Positions 1-11,600 of a stretch of DNA of 64,000 nucleotides are shown piece by piece (position 1 is the stretch's first letter; the number at the start of each line of letters is the position of its first letter). This DNA is from Catenaria anguillulae PL171 (taxonomy: Eukaryota; Blastocladiomycota; Blastocladiomycetes; Blastocladiales; Catenariaceae). The position numbers and the translations under genes are program-made. The DNA is taken from positions 434,001 through 498,000 of the forward strand of contig MCFL01000003.1 of assembly GCA_002102555.1 (NCBI GenBank), written 5' to 3'. The notes beneath the pieces are model-generated. The model was not told where the DNA came from and ran no database searches. It saw only the letters and a list, made by a program, of their open reading frames with translations.

Positions 1-666
1 GTAGTACTGGAGGACGATGCGTGCGGGCTTGTTTTGAAGGCCCTCGAGGGTCCATGAGATGTTGAGTGGGCGGGTTTTGGAGCCTTTGGCAATGACAGGG
101 ACCTCTGCAAACGAATGGCGGGGACAGTAGTGTGAGCAACATCATGAAAGCGAGGGCCAAGAAATACCTCAATACGTACGCCACCACGGCTGAGATTGAA
201 GTTCTGGCGGCCAAATGAAGCGGGGGTCTAATCAACGTGAGTGAGAATCGAGAGTGAGACGAAGTGAAATGTCGGATGCCAGGACCAAATGTGGAATCAA
301 CGTACTGACGCCGGGACGGGCATCTCCACCGGAAATGACACCAGGTCCTTCACCCACCAAGTCGCCACCATTATTGCCGTTCCCACCGCCATTGGCGCCG
401 TTGCCGCCATTCTCGCCACCGCCTCCGTTGTTGCCTCCTCCTCCGTTGTTACCGCCTCCATTGTTGCCTCCTCCGTTGTTACCACCTCCACCATTGTTGG
501 CATTGCCGCCGCCACCATTATTCGCGTTACCGCCGCCACCGTTGCCGTTGCCAGCATTGCCGCCGCCTCCATTGTTGCCCTGAGCGGCAACGCTTGGAGC
601 GTGGATGGAAATGAGCGCCAGAATGACGGCGAGGAGAAGGAGAGCAAGCTTTGAGCGAGTCGCCAT
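1..666 (-). CDS. Secreted Gly/Asn-rich protein with KNH1-like domain (partial, runs off left edge)
   Basis: The start at 666 opens with MATRSKLALLLLAVILALI, a clear signal peptide ending near VAAQ. About 65 residues of GGGN/GNNGG low complexity follow (378-582). Three phase-consistent exons can be read: 666-306, 227-180 and 104-<1, with GTACGT-type donors at 305 and 179 and acceptors at 228 and 105. The last exon reads VPVIAKGSKTRPLNISW then LEGLQNKPARIVLQYY. This matches the N-terminal half of Kre9/KNH1-like (Ser/Thr-rich GPI-anchored) wall-protein domains, whose core is a gly-ser turn followed by I-x-W. I infer a secreted or cell-wall protein. Without splicing, the frame from 666 would end at 232 as a 144-residue secreted peptide. 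The C-terminus lies outside the window. The KNH1 call rests on one short motif and is tentative. Confidence 0.5.
378..582. repeat. Gly/Asn codon repeat tract
   Basis: The plus strand shows repeated units of the ccgccxccxttgttg type, which on the minus strand encode GGGNN/GGGGN repeats inside the secreted protein above. It is a coding minisatellite likely to vary in length. It also produces long proline/leucine shadow frames on the plus strand that are not genes. Confidence 0.8.
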
Positions 667-1111
667 GGTGTTCGAATTGGTTGAAAGAGGGGAGTGCCTC
701 CGTGTTCCGGGGTATGGTGACGAGGAGTGGCGAGGCAAAGCGTTGACGGACGGGCGTGTCGGCTGCGTTGAGGGCTTCTTGCAGTGTGTATAATTCATGG
801 ACGGTTGCATCGCATTGAGTACGCTGTCCTTGCTGTCGTGAGAGGTGAGGAGGTTGGGCTGCGAGGGATGACAAGAGACAAGAGGGCTCAAGAAGGGAGG
901 CTGGCTGAGCGCGCAAGTGGATCGGCAGTCACATGCTATCGTGGCTTCCAGAATGCGTCCAGAAACAACCTCATGACCGCCCGATGATGACGAACCGAAC
1001 GCCGCGGCGTGGTGCAGAGTGCACTCGCGGCCATTCACAATAAACAATAAAAATTATGAATATTAATAATCCAAGCACACATATGCATATGGAAGCAACA
1101 AAGCAAAGAAG
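667..1111. other. Divergent intergenic region with AT-rich core upstream of GDA1
   Basis: This 445 nt separates the divergent starts at 666 (-) and 1112 (+). It is ordinary composition apart from a strongly AT-rich patch at about 1036-1075, containing ataaaaattat and attaataat, 40-75 nt before the GDA1 start. That patch is a plausible core promoter. No gene is seen here. Confidence 0.4.
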
Positions 1112-2875
1112 ATGAAGGCGTCCAACTATGCTCTGCTGCCGCTGTTTGAGCGCGAGCGCGACCAGCAATCCCGCCGCTCCGCCGCCAGATCGCCCTCGCG
1201 TGCCGGTCCCGGTGCCGTCCGTCAGCTCCACAGCCTCGCCCACTCGCTGCGCCAACTGCTCACCACCCGCCGCGGCCTAGTCCTCACTGCCGCCGGCATC
1301 TTGACCCTCTTCCTCGTCATCTCCGCCTTCACACACCCGTCGTCGCCCCTCTCCTCTGCCTCCAAAACCCCTGCCGACAAGGTCCGGTACGTCGGCTCCC
1401 TGCAGTCCACCGTATGCGGCACCCGCCGTTCGCCCGATGCCGCCGACCTGCCTGCCGTCGAGTACGGCCTCATGATCGATGCCGGGTCCACGGGCTCGCG
1501 CATTCATGTGTACCGCTTCAACCATTGCCAGTCGCGCATTCCCGACGTGGAGCACGAGGTCTTTGAGCAAATCAAGCCGGGATTGTCCGCCTACGCAAAC
1601 TCGCCAAAGCGCGCGGCCGATTCTCTCAAGCCCTTACTTGAAATCGCCCTGCAGGCCGTCCCCAAAGAGTTTCATTCGTGCACGGGGATTCAAATCAAGG
1701 CAACCGCCGGATTGCGATTGCTCGGTGCCGATGTGGCAAAGCAAATCTTGTCGGAAACTAGGCAGCTCATTCGCACGCAATACCCATTCCCGCTCGTCGA
1801 CACCAATGAGCCCAAGCAGCCCACAGTGGACGGGGATGCTGTGGCCATCATGGACGGTGCTGACGAGGGCGTGTTTGCTTGGGTCACCATCAACTCGCTG
1901 CTCGACTCTGTGCGCCGTGGCGGGCACACGGCGGCCATCATGGACCTGGGCGGCGCCTCGACGCAGATTGTTTACGCGCCTGCCTCGCCCAAAGTCCCCG
2001 ATACGTACCGCGCGACCATGTCATTTGGCGGCTCGGACCATGTCTTGTACCAGCACTCGTACTTGGGCTATGGCCTCAAGGAAGCACTCAAATCCATCCG
2101 CCGCTTTGCCGTCGAGCAAGCGACGCACGGCTCGCCCATCGACCACCCGTGCTACCACGCCGGATACACAACATCCGTGGACCTACCCCAACAAGCCCGG
2201 ACAGCCGTGATCCAGGGCAAACCCGATGCCGAAAAGTGTGCCGCGCTTGTTCGGTCGGCTCTCTTCAAGACGAGCAACGCGACCGTGTGCGACCACGCGC
2301 CCTGCGCCTTCAACGGCGTTCACATGCCCGCCATCCCGGACGCTGCACCCATCTTTGCCTTCTCCTACTTTTACGACCTGCTCAACCAAGTGCTTTCTGT
2401 AGCCCACGCCTTTTCCGAATCGGACGTACCGCCGGCCACAGGCGCCGCAGCCTCCGCAGACACCCCCGATGACGATGCGCCGGCTTCCGGGCCCGCAGCC
2501 ATTCCGCCGCCCCCGGCAGCTGCAAGCAGCAACAAGCCCAATGCCGACCTTGTTCGTGCATCCACAACGCCCGCCGAGCTCGCCACCATCCAACAGCTTG
2601 CGTGCACTGCGCCTGACCATTTGGACGACAATCCGGCGCTTGCGGGCCACGCTGCGCGCACCGTGCTGGGTGACCTGGTGCATGAGGATCCCGAGTATTG
2701 TGCGTCGGTCACCTACTTGGGCCAGCTGCTCAGGGCCTACAAGGTGCCCAAGAATAGGGCAGTCACCGTCATGAAGAAGATTCGTGGGTTCGAGATGGGG
2801 TGGTGTTTGGGAGCCACCATGGCCATGCTGGATGCGGCCGAACGGGTCGGCGGGCGGTGTCGTGTGCGTACATGA
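1112..2875 (+). CDS. GDA1: Golgi guanosine diphosphatase / apyrase (GDA1_CD39 family)
   Basis: This is a single-exon gene of 587 residues. A cytosolic N-terminus of about 53 residues precedes one transmembrane helix (about 55-75, LVLTAAGILTLFLVISAF), as in type II Golgi nucleoside diphosphatases. The apyrase conserved regions appear in order: ACR1 DAGSTGSRIHVYRFN, ACR2 KATAGLRLL, ACR3 GADEGVFAWVTIN and ACR4 MDLGGASTQIVY. A Pro/Ala/Asp-rich insert of about 50 residues (about 435-485) interrupts the C-terminal half. In yeast, Gda1 hydrolyses GDP released by lumenal mannosyltransferases so that GMP can be exchanged for GDP-mannose. That fits with the O-mannosyltransferase gene also in this window. 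The first in-frame Met is used. The gene is convergent with the first Nox gene (257 nt gap). Confidence 0.93.
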   Translation: MKASNYALLPLFERERDQQSRRSAARSPSRAGPGAVRQLHSLAHSLRQLLTTRRGLVLTAAGILTLFLVISAFTHPSSPLSSASKTPADKVRYVGSLQSTVCGTRRSPDAADLPAVEYGLMIDAGSTGSRIHVYRFNHCQSRIPDVEHEVFEQIKPGLSAYANSPKRAADSLKPLLEIALQAVPKEFHSCTGIQIKATAGLRLLGADVAKQILSETRQLIRTQYPFPLVDTNEPKQPTVDGDAVAIMDGADEGVFAWVTINSLLDSVRRGGHTAAIMDLGGASTQIVYAPASPKVPDTYRATMSFGGSDHVLYQHSYLGYGLKEALKSIRRFAVEQATHGSPIDHPCYHAGYTTSVDLPQQARTAVIQGKPDAEKCAALVRSALFKTSNATVCDHAPCAFNGVHMPAIPDAAPIFAFSYFYDLLNQVLSVAHAFSESDVPPATGAAASADTPDDDAPASGPAAIPPPPAAASSNKPNADLVRASTTPAELATIQQLACTAPDHLDDNPALAGHAARTVLGDLVHEDPEYCASVTYLGQLLRAYKVPKNRAVTVMKKIRGFEMGWCLGATMAMLDAAERVGGRCRVRT

Positions 2876-3131
2876 CCGAGCGGATTGCGTACATACCATT
2901 TTCTTGGTTGTGAATAGACTTTTATTGCCAACCCATTGCTGGTTGCTAGAGATTCCACGGCGCAACGTGGAATTGCAGACAGGGGTAACACATGCAGAAA
3001 CAAGTATATGTACAATGTGCAAAGGGTTGAGAGGGGGAAAAAAAGTGACAGGCGAAACACAGGCAAGATATGAAAAGGAGAGATTGACCAAACTCGACCA
3101 AACGACCCGTAGCCGGATACGAGGCGAGTGC

Positions 3132-4880
3132 TCAGAAATGTTCCTTGTAAAACGAAAACTCGACCGAATTCGAGTTCAAGCTGTTGCACGCCTCGTCCAA
3201 AGCCCTGGCAATGGCCGCCGGTCCGCAAAAGAAGACGGCCACCTGCAACTTTTCCTTTGAGTTTGTCCTCAACCCGAGCGCCTGGTCCCGAATCTTTGCA
3301 AACGACTGCTCCCAGTTGGGCCGGCCAAACGACATTTTGGTGCGCAGGTCGGTGATGGGGTCGTAATCGTTGCCCACATTGACGCAATAGTTGTGGATCT
3401 GGTTCAGGTCGAGCTTTTCCGTGAGGTACAAGTGGAAGTTGAGCATGTGCGAGGGCAGCATGTTTTCAATGTTGGCGAGTTCGGCCTGGAACCACTCGAA
3501 CGCCTTCTTGTCGCGGTTGACCCAGAAGAAATCGGCCTTCTTGAGGCGCATCTTCTCGCCGCGCTGGTACTTGAAGTACATGGACTTGAGAATGGACGCA
3601 AACGGTGTCACACCGATACCGGCACCAACTAGGATAGCATGGTCAAACTCAAACACGCGATCCGCCGGTGCGCAATAGGGCCCGTCCACACGGAGTTTGA
3701 CCTGAGACCAATCACGCTTCTCGTCGAGCTGGCCCAAGCACCGCGCCGCGGCCTTTGTCCAGTCGCCCACCAACCGGCAGTGAACGGAGATGTAGCGCTC
3801 GTCGGGGCACGACGTGAGCGTGAACGGATGCCATTGCGCGCCGGCAATTTCGGGAATGTTGATAAACACGTATTGCCCGGGAAGGTACTTCATCGAGGGC
3901 TTGTCCCATTGAATTTCGAGGGCGTTACCGGGATGCAACACGACATTGGTGATTTTGGTTTGGCGGTTGCCACGGATTTCGCGATAGATGCGTTCTCCAA
4001 GGTAAATGGTGGCGACAAACAAGCAGTATGCCCACGAGTAGTACGGGCGGCATTCGCCTTCGACAGTCTTGACGAAGCATCCTGTTCAACGTGTGGCAAA
4101 ATGCATATGAGTGTGAGTTCAATACAACATGATGAAGTGAGAGGGTGGGAATCCAAAAGAAAACAACGAACCGTAGCCGTGGAAGAAGATGCACAGGTAC
4201 CAAATGAAGGCCAAATGATGGACGAACCAAAAGGTTTCAAACGATTGATGGCGCATTTGAATGGCAGCCGACGTGTACATGAAAAACATGAGCATGAGCA
4301 TGATGTGGCCCGTCCAACCGCCAAAGACCGTGTAATGGATTTGCCATGTGCGGATACCGAGCGCGGCCAGGCGGGTCTCGACATTGAAGAAGTTGACGTA
4401 ATGGGCATTCTGTCGACGGGAATGTGGGCACAGTCAGGTCACTTGGGCATTGGGTCCAGAAGCGCAAGTGAGGATGAGAGCGAGCATACCGTGTGCACAA
4501 GCGAAAACAACAGAATGGTCCATGCGCAAACCTTGTGGAAGAAGATACTCTCGTCAAACGGAATAATCTTGCCGAGAAAGGTGTTCCGCATCCAGTCTTT
4601 GGTGTTGCGACACATGGGAACAATCAAGAGCGCCGAGTCGACGGCAAGCACGAGGCCAGCCCCGCGAGACGTGAAGACGGAGAGTTGCAAGCGGTTGAGT
4701 AACTGTCCAACGATACCATTGGTGAGAAACTCGGTGCATGCAGAAGGTCCAAGAACCGTGAGCTCAACGTACCCGCAACCCAAAATCATTCTGCTGTTTG
4801 ATCCATCCAGCCACAAAGAGAACCGCGTTGAACAGGATCCAAAACGTCCAAAACTGAACCGATTTCTTGCGCATGGCCAT
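3132..4880 (-). CDS. NOX: NADPH oxidase, NoxA/gp91phox type (copy 1)
   Basis: Four exons: 4880-4773, 4702-4490, 4409-4172 and 4081-3132, giving 502 residues; all phases close. The enzyme moves electrons from cytosolic NADPH through FAD and two haems to O2 across the membrane, making superoxide. The paired haem histidines are at residues 92/106 (FFHK and LVHTNAHYVNFF) and 171/184 (HHLAFIWYLCIFFH); the 14- and 13-residue spacings are those of gp91phox. HPFTLTS (FAD), GVTPF (NADPH binding) and a C-terminal FFCGP followed by EFSFYKEHF are present. There are no EF-hands, so this is a NoxA/Nox2-like enzyme that would need cytosolic regulators (p67phox/NoxR and Rac). It is the downstream member of a tandem pair with the gene at 5955-7765. 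Confidence 0.93.
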
Positions 4881-5954
4881 CTTGGATGAGGTTGTGGGAA
4901 TCAAGTAGGATTGAGGGGCGGGTGGTATGATGGGTGGAAAGTAAAAAGACAGGTTCTTTGAAGACAAAGCGACCAGCACTTGTGTGTTGTATAATCCGAG
5001 TCGAGGAGGAAGGCGAGAGTAGGCGTTCAAGTAAATAGTAGTCGTTTGGATTCCTCACGGCCCAATTCAGCACAGCTGTTGGTCGAGGACGGCGGTTGCG
5101 TTGAAGCGGTCGAGAGTATGCTGCGCTGGGAGACGACGGATAGTCGGGAACTGGAATGGCGTTGCTCGGGTTGGAGTGTACGTAAGCTCGAGTCGAGTCG
5201 GAAGATTGACAGGGAGTATTGTGCAAACGACAAGGACCAGCCGTCGGTATTGTTACGCAAATTCGAAAGAGGGAGGAGAGAAGGTCTGGATGGGATGGAG
5301 TCCTTGAGGGCTGCGGGGGTCGGCTTTGCTAAATCCAAGGGCCAGGGTTACTGGAATAGCATCCGTTGCTCGAGTTAATGGATGTCAACCGGAGCACATT
5401 GCAGGTGGTCTGTTGCTGAAGAGGGGGCGATATCCGGCAGGGACCGTTGCTGCGAGGATCATGGAACCGCATGAGCCGTTCGATCAGGGAGCAAGCGGAA
5501 GCCATGAGCCATCGAGCCCGAGCCCAGCTTCACATGAGGGACGCTCCCACCACCACATGGGAGCTCAATGAGATGGCATGACGTGTGCTCATATCGACCG
5601 TTTAGAGAATGCCATGATGTATTCATGAGCCTCGGCGTGCAATTTCGACCACATTGGCAGCCACGTTTTCAGCCATCAGAGTCATGAACGCGTATGCGCT
5701 GACTGTGGGGCTTCATCAATTTCATGAATGTTGACCACTTCCTCAATCCTCCACTTGTTGGTGCTGGAGGCTGGATGATTGGCGAGTCAGGGACATCAAA
5801 ATTCTCATGTAAATGAAGGCAGAAGAACAGGGATGGTTGCAAGAAGCAATGCAATGGAGACATGCTTGATGTAGTACAGGCCAAGATGGTAGATAAATGG
5901 AGGCGGAATAATGTACAGGGTGGGAGAGGGCGAAAGATGATGGCCAGCAGCAGC
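4881..5954. other. Spacer between the tandem Nox genes
   Basis: About 1.07 kb lies between the start of copy 1 and the stop of copy 2. No convincing coding frame is seen on either strand. It contains three copies of the palindrome TCATGA within 95 nt (5633, 5692, 5722). It must hold the promoter of copy 1 and the 3' end of copy 2. Confidence 0.5.
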
Positions 5955-7765
5955 TCAGAAATGCTCCTTAAAGAAGGAAAACTCGACCACGTTGGAGCAC
6001 AAGTCACTGCATGCGTTGCCCAACGCATGTGCGATCGCAGGCGGCCCGCAAAAGAAGACAGCAATCTGCAACTTGCCGTTGCCATTGACACGAAGGCCCA
6101 TGGCTTGGTCACGAATCTTGGCGAGCGACTGTTCCCAGTTGGGCCGGCCAAACGACAGACGTGTGCGCAAGTCGGTGATGGGATCAAACTCGTTGTCAGC
6201 GTTGACACAGTAGTTGTGAATCGTGTTGATGTCGAGCTTTTCCGTGAGGTACAGGTGGAAGTTGAGCATGTGCGAGGGCAGCATGTTTTCAATGTTGGAC
6301 AGTTCGCTTTGGAACCACTCGAACGCCTTCTTGTCGCGGTTGACCCAGAAGAAATCGGCCTTCTTGAGGCGCATCGTCTCGCCGCGCTGGTGCTTGAAGT
6401 ACATGGACTTGAGAATCGACGCAAACGGTGTCACACCGATACCGGCACCAACCAAGATGGCGTGGTCATACTCGAATACGCGGTCGGCAGGAGCACAGTA
6501 TGGGCCATCGACGCGCAACTCCACTTGCGTGAAATCGCGCTTTTCGCCGAGCTGGCCGAGGACTCGAGCGGCTTCCTTGGTCCAGTCACCCACCAGGCGA
6601 GCGTGGATTGAAATGTAGCGCTCGTCGGGGCACGAGGTGAGGGTAAATGGATGCCATTGCATGGGTGCGATTTCGGGAATGTTGATAAACACGTATTGGC
6701 CTGGGAGATACTGCATGGAGGGCTTGTCCCATTGGATCTCGAGAGCGTTGCCAGGGTGCAAGATGACGTTGGTGATCTTGGTGGGACGGCGGCCGCGGAT
6801 CTCGCGATAGATGCGCTCGCCGAGGTAGAGAGCACACACGGCCAAGCAGTACATCCACGAGTAGTATGGGCGGCAGGTACCCTCGACAGTCTTGACGAAG
6901 CAGTCTGTCACAAAGGAAACGGCGAGTCAGTTTGAGTTGCACTGTGAGCCTTGACGTCAATGAATCCCAGTGGAAAACGAACCGACGGCATGATAGAAGA
7001 CGCAGAGGTACCAAACAATGGCAAGATGGTGGACAAACCAGAACGTTTCAAACGATTGATGGCGAACCTGGGCGGCGGCGGCGGTGTACATGAAGAACAT
7101 GAGCATGAGCATAATGTGGCCCGTCCATCCACCGCTGACCGTGTAATGGATTTGCCATGTGCGGATACCGAGCGCGGCCAGGCGGGTCTCGACATTGAAG
7201 AAGTTGACGTAATGGGCATTCTTTGGTTGTGCGACAGTAAATGTGAGCAACTCGGACACGGGTTGAGTAAAGATCTGAAGCGAGTCATACCGTATGCACA
7301 AGCGAAAAGAGCAGAATTGTCCAAGCGCAGACTTTGTGGAAGAAGATGGAATCGTCAAATGAAATGATGCGTCCCAAGAATGTGCTGCGAAGCATTCCCA
7401 TGGTGTTACGGCAGACGGGAAGAATGAGCAAGGCGGATGTCACTGCCAGGCACAAACCGGCGCCACGACTTGAGTAGACGGAGAGTTGGAGACGGTTGAG
7501 GAGCTGTGTATGCAAGGTAGGAACCGTGACACGCGTCAGGAATATGAAACCAAATGGAAGGGACAGGTGAGACGGTCAAGACGTACACGCAAACCGAAGT
7601 CGCGGCGTTGCTTTTCCCAACCGAAAATGACTGGATGAGGAGGGGTTGGCATGAGTCCATGCACAGTCTAGACGGCAGGATGTGGGGAATGAGCGACGTA
7701 CAGAGGAAACCTTGGAAGAGAATCCAAAAGGTCCAAAACTGGATTGACTTTTTGCGAATCGCCAT
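5955..7765 (-). CDS. NOX: NADPH oxidase, NoxA/gp91phox type (copy 2)
   Basis: Five exons: 7765-7702, 7630-7587, 7503-7291, 7220-6983 and 6904-5955, giving 502 residues, exactly the length of copy 1. The last three exons have the same sizes as in copy 1 (213, 238 and 950 nt) and the same phases. The 108-nt first exon of copy 1 is here split in two (64 + 44 nt) by an extra intron. The junction gives WILFQGFLFIFGWEKQ, which aligns residue for residue with copy 1 WILFNAVLFVAGWIKQ. All haem histidines, HPFTLTS, GVTPF and the FFCGPP C-terminus are present, so this copy looks functional. Divergence is concentrated near the N-terminus and in the last 40 residues. Function is as for copy 1. Confidence 0.93.
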
Positions 7766-8619
7766 GTTGTCGAATCGGGGTGAGAAGGTGGGATTGAATT
7801 GGGGGTTCGGAGGCAAACGATAAATGCTGGCAGGCACGACAAGTGGTGAAATGGGCGGTGGGTTGTGATGGTATCAACAGCAGGGGGGGGGGGGGGGAAC
7901 TGGAGCGACCAGCACTCGGGTTCGAGACAAAATGGGGGAAAAAAGAAATGGGCGGTGACTGCAACGGTCAATGCGCTTGCGTTGGAATGGAGCAAAGTAT
8001 GCCGGGGAACCGGGGGGGCCACGGGCATTATAACTGGGCAAGAGCGGCGCCATACCCCAAGGAAGCGTTCGACCGGCACAACTTTGCATCGCGCGGAATG
8101 CGGGGTGGAGAAGGCTGCTTGTTGGCTCGAGAACTTTTTTTTGAGGCTGGTGGCGTGGAGGCCATAGGTACCCTCATAAGGCAAGCCGTTGCACCAGCCG
8201 CCACTAGAAGGCTGCCTAATCACTTCTCGGCCCCTAGAAATGCTTGCTGGAAGTCATGAATGCACATTTAAACCTTCACAGGGTGATGCAGCTGAGCAAA
8301 CGGCCCATTGATGAGGCAGATTCATGACTTGCCGCAGCCCAAGCGTGACTCTGGAACATGATTCTGGAGTTTTGTTCGATCGCGTCCAGAGCAACCCCAG
8401 GATTCAGGACGTGCAAGGTTTGACCAAGTGCAGCATGGGCTCCTCTCAGCATCGCATTTCAAAAGTCAGCACTGGCATGGTTGTACATATCCATCAGCCG
8501 TGGCGGCGCCCTATCATCCCTCATGCAAACAAGTCCCGACACGATGAAGATGCCAAGCGTGAGCAAGATAAACACTTCATATTTGTATGTGTGCAAAAAG
8601 GAAACAGAGGAGAATGCGA
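7766..8619. other. Intergenic region between Nox copy 2 and CYR1 with a G-homopolymer
   Basis: This 850-nt stretch shows no supportable gene. It carries a run of about 15 G at 7883-7897 and two TCATGA palindromes (8254, 8332). The short open frames here have no recognisable product. Confidence 0.5.
7883..7897. repeat. G homopolymer of about 15
   Basis: An uninterrupted run of about 15 G follows caacagca in the spacer between Nox copy 2 and CYR1. Runs of this length are unstable in replication and hard to size by sequencing. It could form a G-quadruplex on the plus strand. Confidence 0.9.
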
Positions 8620-8626
8620 CTATGTT

Positions 8627-11600
8627 TTAAGGAACTGAACCCTGTTGCAGTTGTAATCGGTAGAAGACATTCTGTAAATGGGAGTTGGGGAGTGTCAGCG
8701 CGACGAGTTGACGTCCGGACCCTAAAGACGGCAGCAATCATCAATACATACTTCAGCGCGAATAACGAGTGATCTGACAAGCGACCGAACGGCTCCAGCA
8801 TCACTCCAGCCTGTTGCAGTCGATGCGGTACACTTGAGAGAGATTGCTCAGTGTCGGTCGCCGTGATGGGCTCGCCCGCTGCAGCATGCTCGAGCCGCTG
8901 AATGATACGGGACAGGTCGGACAAGGTGTCTCTCAGCTCGTCCAGCGTTGCGCTTGCGGCCATGTCCGTTGGAGCCGCGGGAACCGAGATCGGGTCCAGA
9001 GTTGTTGCACTTGGCGTGCGTGCAGACTCCAGCGACGTCGGGGTCAATATACTCTCATTAAGCTGTCCATCCACATCCACTACAGGTAAGTCCTATACGC
9101 GATGTGTCTCGATCAAACAAGCTCTTGATCGTACCGAGGTCAGACTTGGGCGTACATTAGCCTGCTTCCGGCGAAGGCTTGACGGCGTCCTCGCCAATTC
9201 CCCAGACTCCTCCAGTGTCGCAGAGATGTTGTCTTTGCTCGCGGTCGTAGTAGTCTTTTTGGTAGCATCAGCCGAAGAGCTGTGAAGAATGTCGAATCGA
9301 CACTGCAATGACTGGGGATACATGACCCAAAGTGTCTCGGGATTCTCGAGTCCTTTCAAACTCACAGTGCCCAGCTTCTTGATGGCGGGCTTGAGTCGAC
9401 GAAGCTGATTGGCAGCTGCCATTTTGGTAGGGTCCGCAATGATTGAACCATCCACGGAGGTCGAGCTTGCAGTCACCGAAGCGGGAATGGCTGATTCATC
9501 GTCGCTCACGTTTCCAAGATTCGAAACCGCCGATTCAGATTCTGGGATGGTTGGTTCCATCACGCCGTCGAGTCCGATTGCTTGGTACTCTTCAAACTCG
9601 TTGAGCACATCAAGAGAAAAGGTGATTTCGCCTCCACACGCGGAAGAACTAACTCGTGCGCTCGATTTACCATTCTGAATACAATGCAGTCATCTGCGTC
9701 AGTCAATCAAGAAGTTTGGTTGGGTTTTGTCTGCGGTTTCACTTACCGGCCATAATAATCCATGCGTCCAGTGACCGGATCCCGCTCGCAAACGGGCGAC
9801 CCACAATGAATTCCCATTCGTACACGTATCCCCCGAAAGATGACACCGCCGTCCAAGCTCCCATTCAAGAACACTTCCTTGGCGTCTTCGGCTGCCAAGA
9901 GCTCTTGTGGCCATTCAACCGTCAGCAGCTGTTCTTGGACCGCCAAGCACCACCGGGCAGCATGGAATACTGTCGGGAATGCGACCATGAACGCGTCTCC
10001 CTCCGTTTTCACCTCGTACCCACGGCCAGGGTTGCGCAGGAGCCGCCGAAGCAGCTGGTGATGCAATTTGATTGCCGCTTGCATGGCACTTGGGAAGGTC
10101 TCCCATAACTTGGTCGAGGATTGCACGTCAGTAAAAACCAGAGCGACATGGCCAACAGGTGGATCTGGCTCCTTGTCAAGGCGGTTGAGCATTCGGTCAT
10201 GCGCAACATTAGCTTGTGGAGCGACTGCCTTGCGCAAAGGAACAGATCGAGCTGGAAGAAGATGAATGTTGCTGTTGGATGTGTTTGCACGCCGCCGAGT
10301 TGCGTCTCGAACGAGTGCCTCAACACCGATGGTCATGATCATGCCCACAGACGCTCTGTCCGCACCGCTTGTCCCGTCGTCGGCCGAGGCGATGCAGTAC
10401 GAGGCCACAACGTCCCGCAACCGCTCGGCCGCTGTGCCCATATCTGATCGATCTTGCCGAACAATGTCAACCGCGACTTGCGGAGCGATGTACTCGAGAA
10501 TTGACTTGCTGAGCAGCAAAACAAACTCATCACCTTCTGCGAGCTGGACGGACGTGTAGTGCGGAATCGTGTTGACGACTGAAGCGAGAGCAAAACATCC
10601 AAACTGCCGTGTCAATGTCGTGCATCCGTTCAGGGCCCCCGTTTCGGAAATGAAGACGGCATTGGGTCCACCGAGCTCCTCAAGAGTAGGCGAATGTGCT
10701 GCTAAGAGGGTGGGAGTGACGGTTGTACTGGCGCTGCCTGGAGATCCCATCGACCCCTGTTGCAATGGTGAGCTCACGATTGGGGTCGTGGCACTCAATT
10801 TGGCGCCGGCCATTCCCGTTGCAGAAGAAGATGCTGTCATGGCGCTCGCCCGACCAAGCACACGATCCCGCTCCTTGACGTTGGTCAAGCTGTGCATTGC
10901 AGACAAGGTCACCGCCTCACCTTGGCGGCATACAATGACGCTTACATCCCCCACATTGGTGACGTGCAACATGGTCCCATGAATGAATGCCACGGCCGCG
11001 CTGCATCCAACCCGAGCCAATGGGGAACTGGCTGTCATGGCACCGCGTTGCGGCTTTGGCGGGAAAGCGAGTGCGAGCTGATGGTTTGTTTCCAGAAAGG
11101 CCAAGCGGAGGGCAGACGGAATGTCCTGAGATCGGTTCATGTGCGACAGCATGTGCTTGTTGATTCCCTCGGCCACAATCTTGAGCATGCGTCGAACAAT
11201 GAGCGGGTCAGATAAAGTGACTTGGCCGCCGCTGTTGGGTTCCATATGAGAGTCGACCAGCACAAATAAATTTTCGTCTTGGCCCTGGAATCCCCGCGGG
11301 CGAGTGACAACGCAATCGCGACAAGCACCACGCTGTGTCCCAATTGGCACAAACTCGGCCACGCCAAATTGGGCCATGCCTGCCTCCCCGAGGGCGGTCC
11401 GTACGCGGCGGTATTCCGTGTCTTCGGGGACAGCGGAGCGAAGAGCGACATCGGATAAGCCCAGTACTCTCAGTTTGGGCAGCATCTTGAATGTGGACGG
11501 GTCGGCTTCAGGTCCATGCTGGTTCTTGTCTGCCTTGATTTCCAGTCGACGGTTTCCAGACAAGTTGAGATACCGCAGCTCACGGTTCCTGTAAATTGAT

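Noticed and set aside
254-654. Two plus-strand proline/leucine- and valine-rich open frames
   Set aside because: They are antisense shadows of the Gly/Asn codon repeat of the minus-strand secreted protein.
2183-3091. 302-codon minus-strand frame
   Set aside because: Mostly antisense to GDA1; no recognisable domain.
5955-7765. Ferric reductase instead of NADPH oxidase for the tandem pair
   Set aside because: Haem-His spacing, the LVHTNAHYVNFF block and the C-terminal EFSF(Y/F)KEHF are Nox-type; FRE proteins have extra helices and a different C-terminus.
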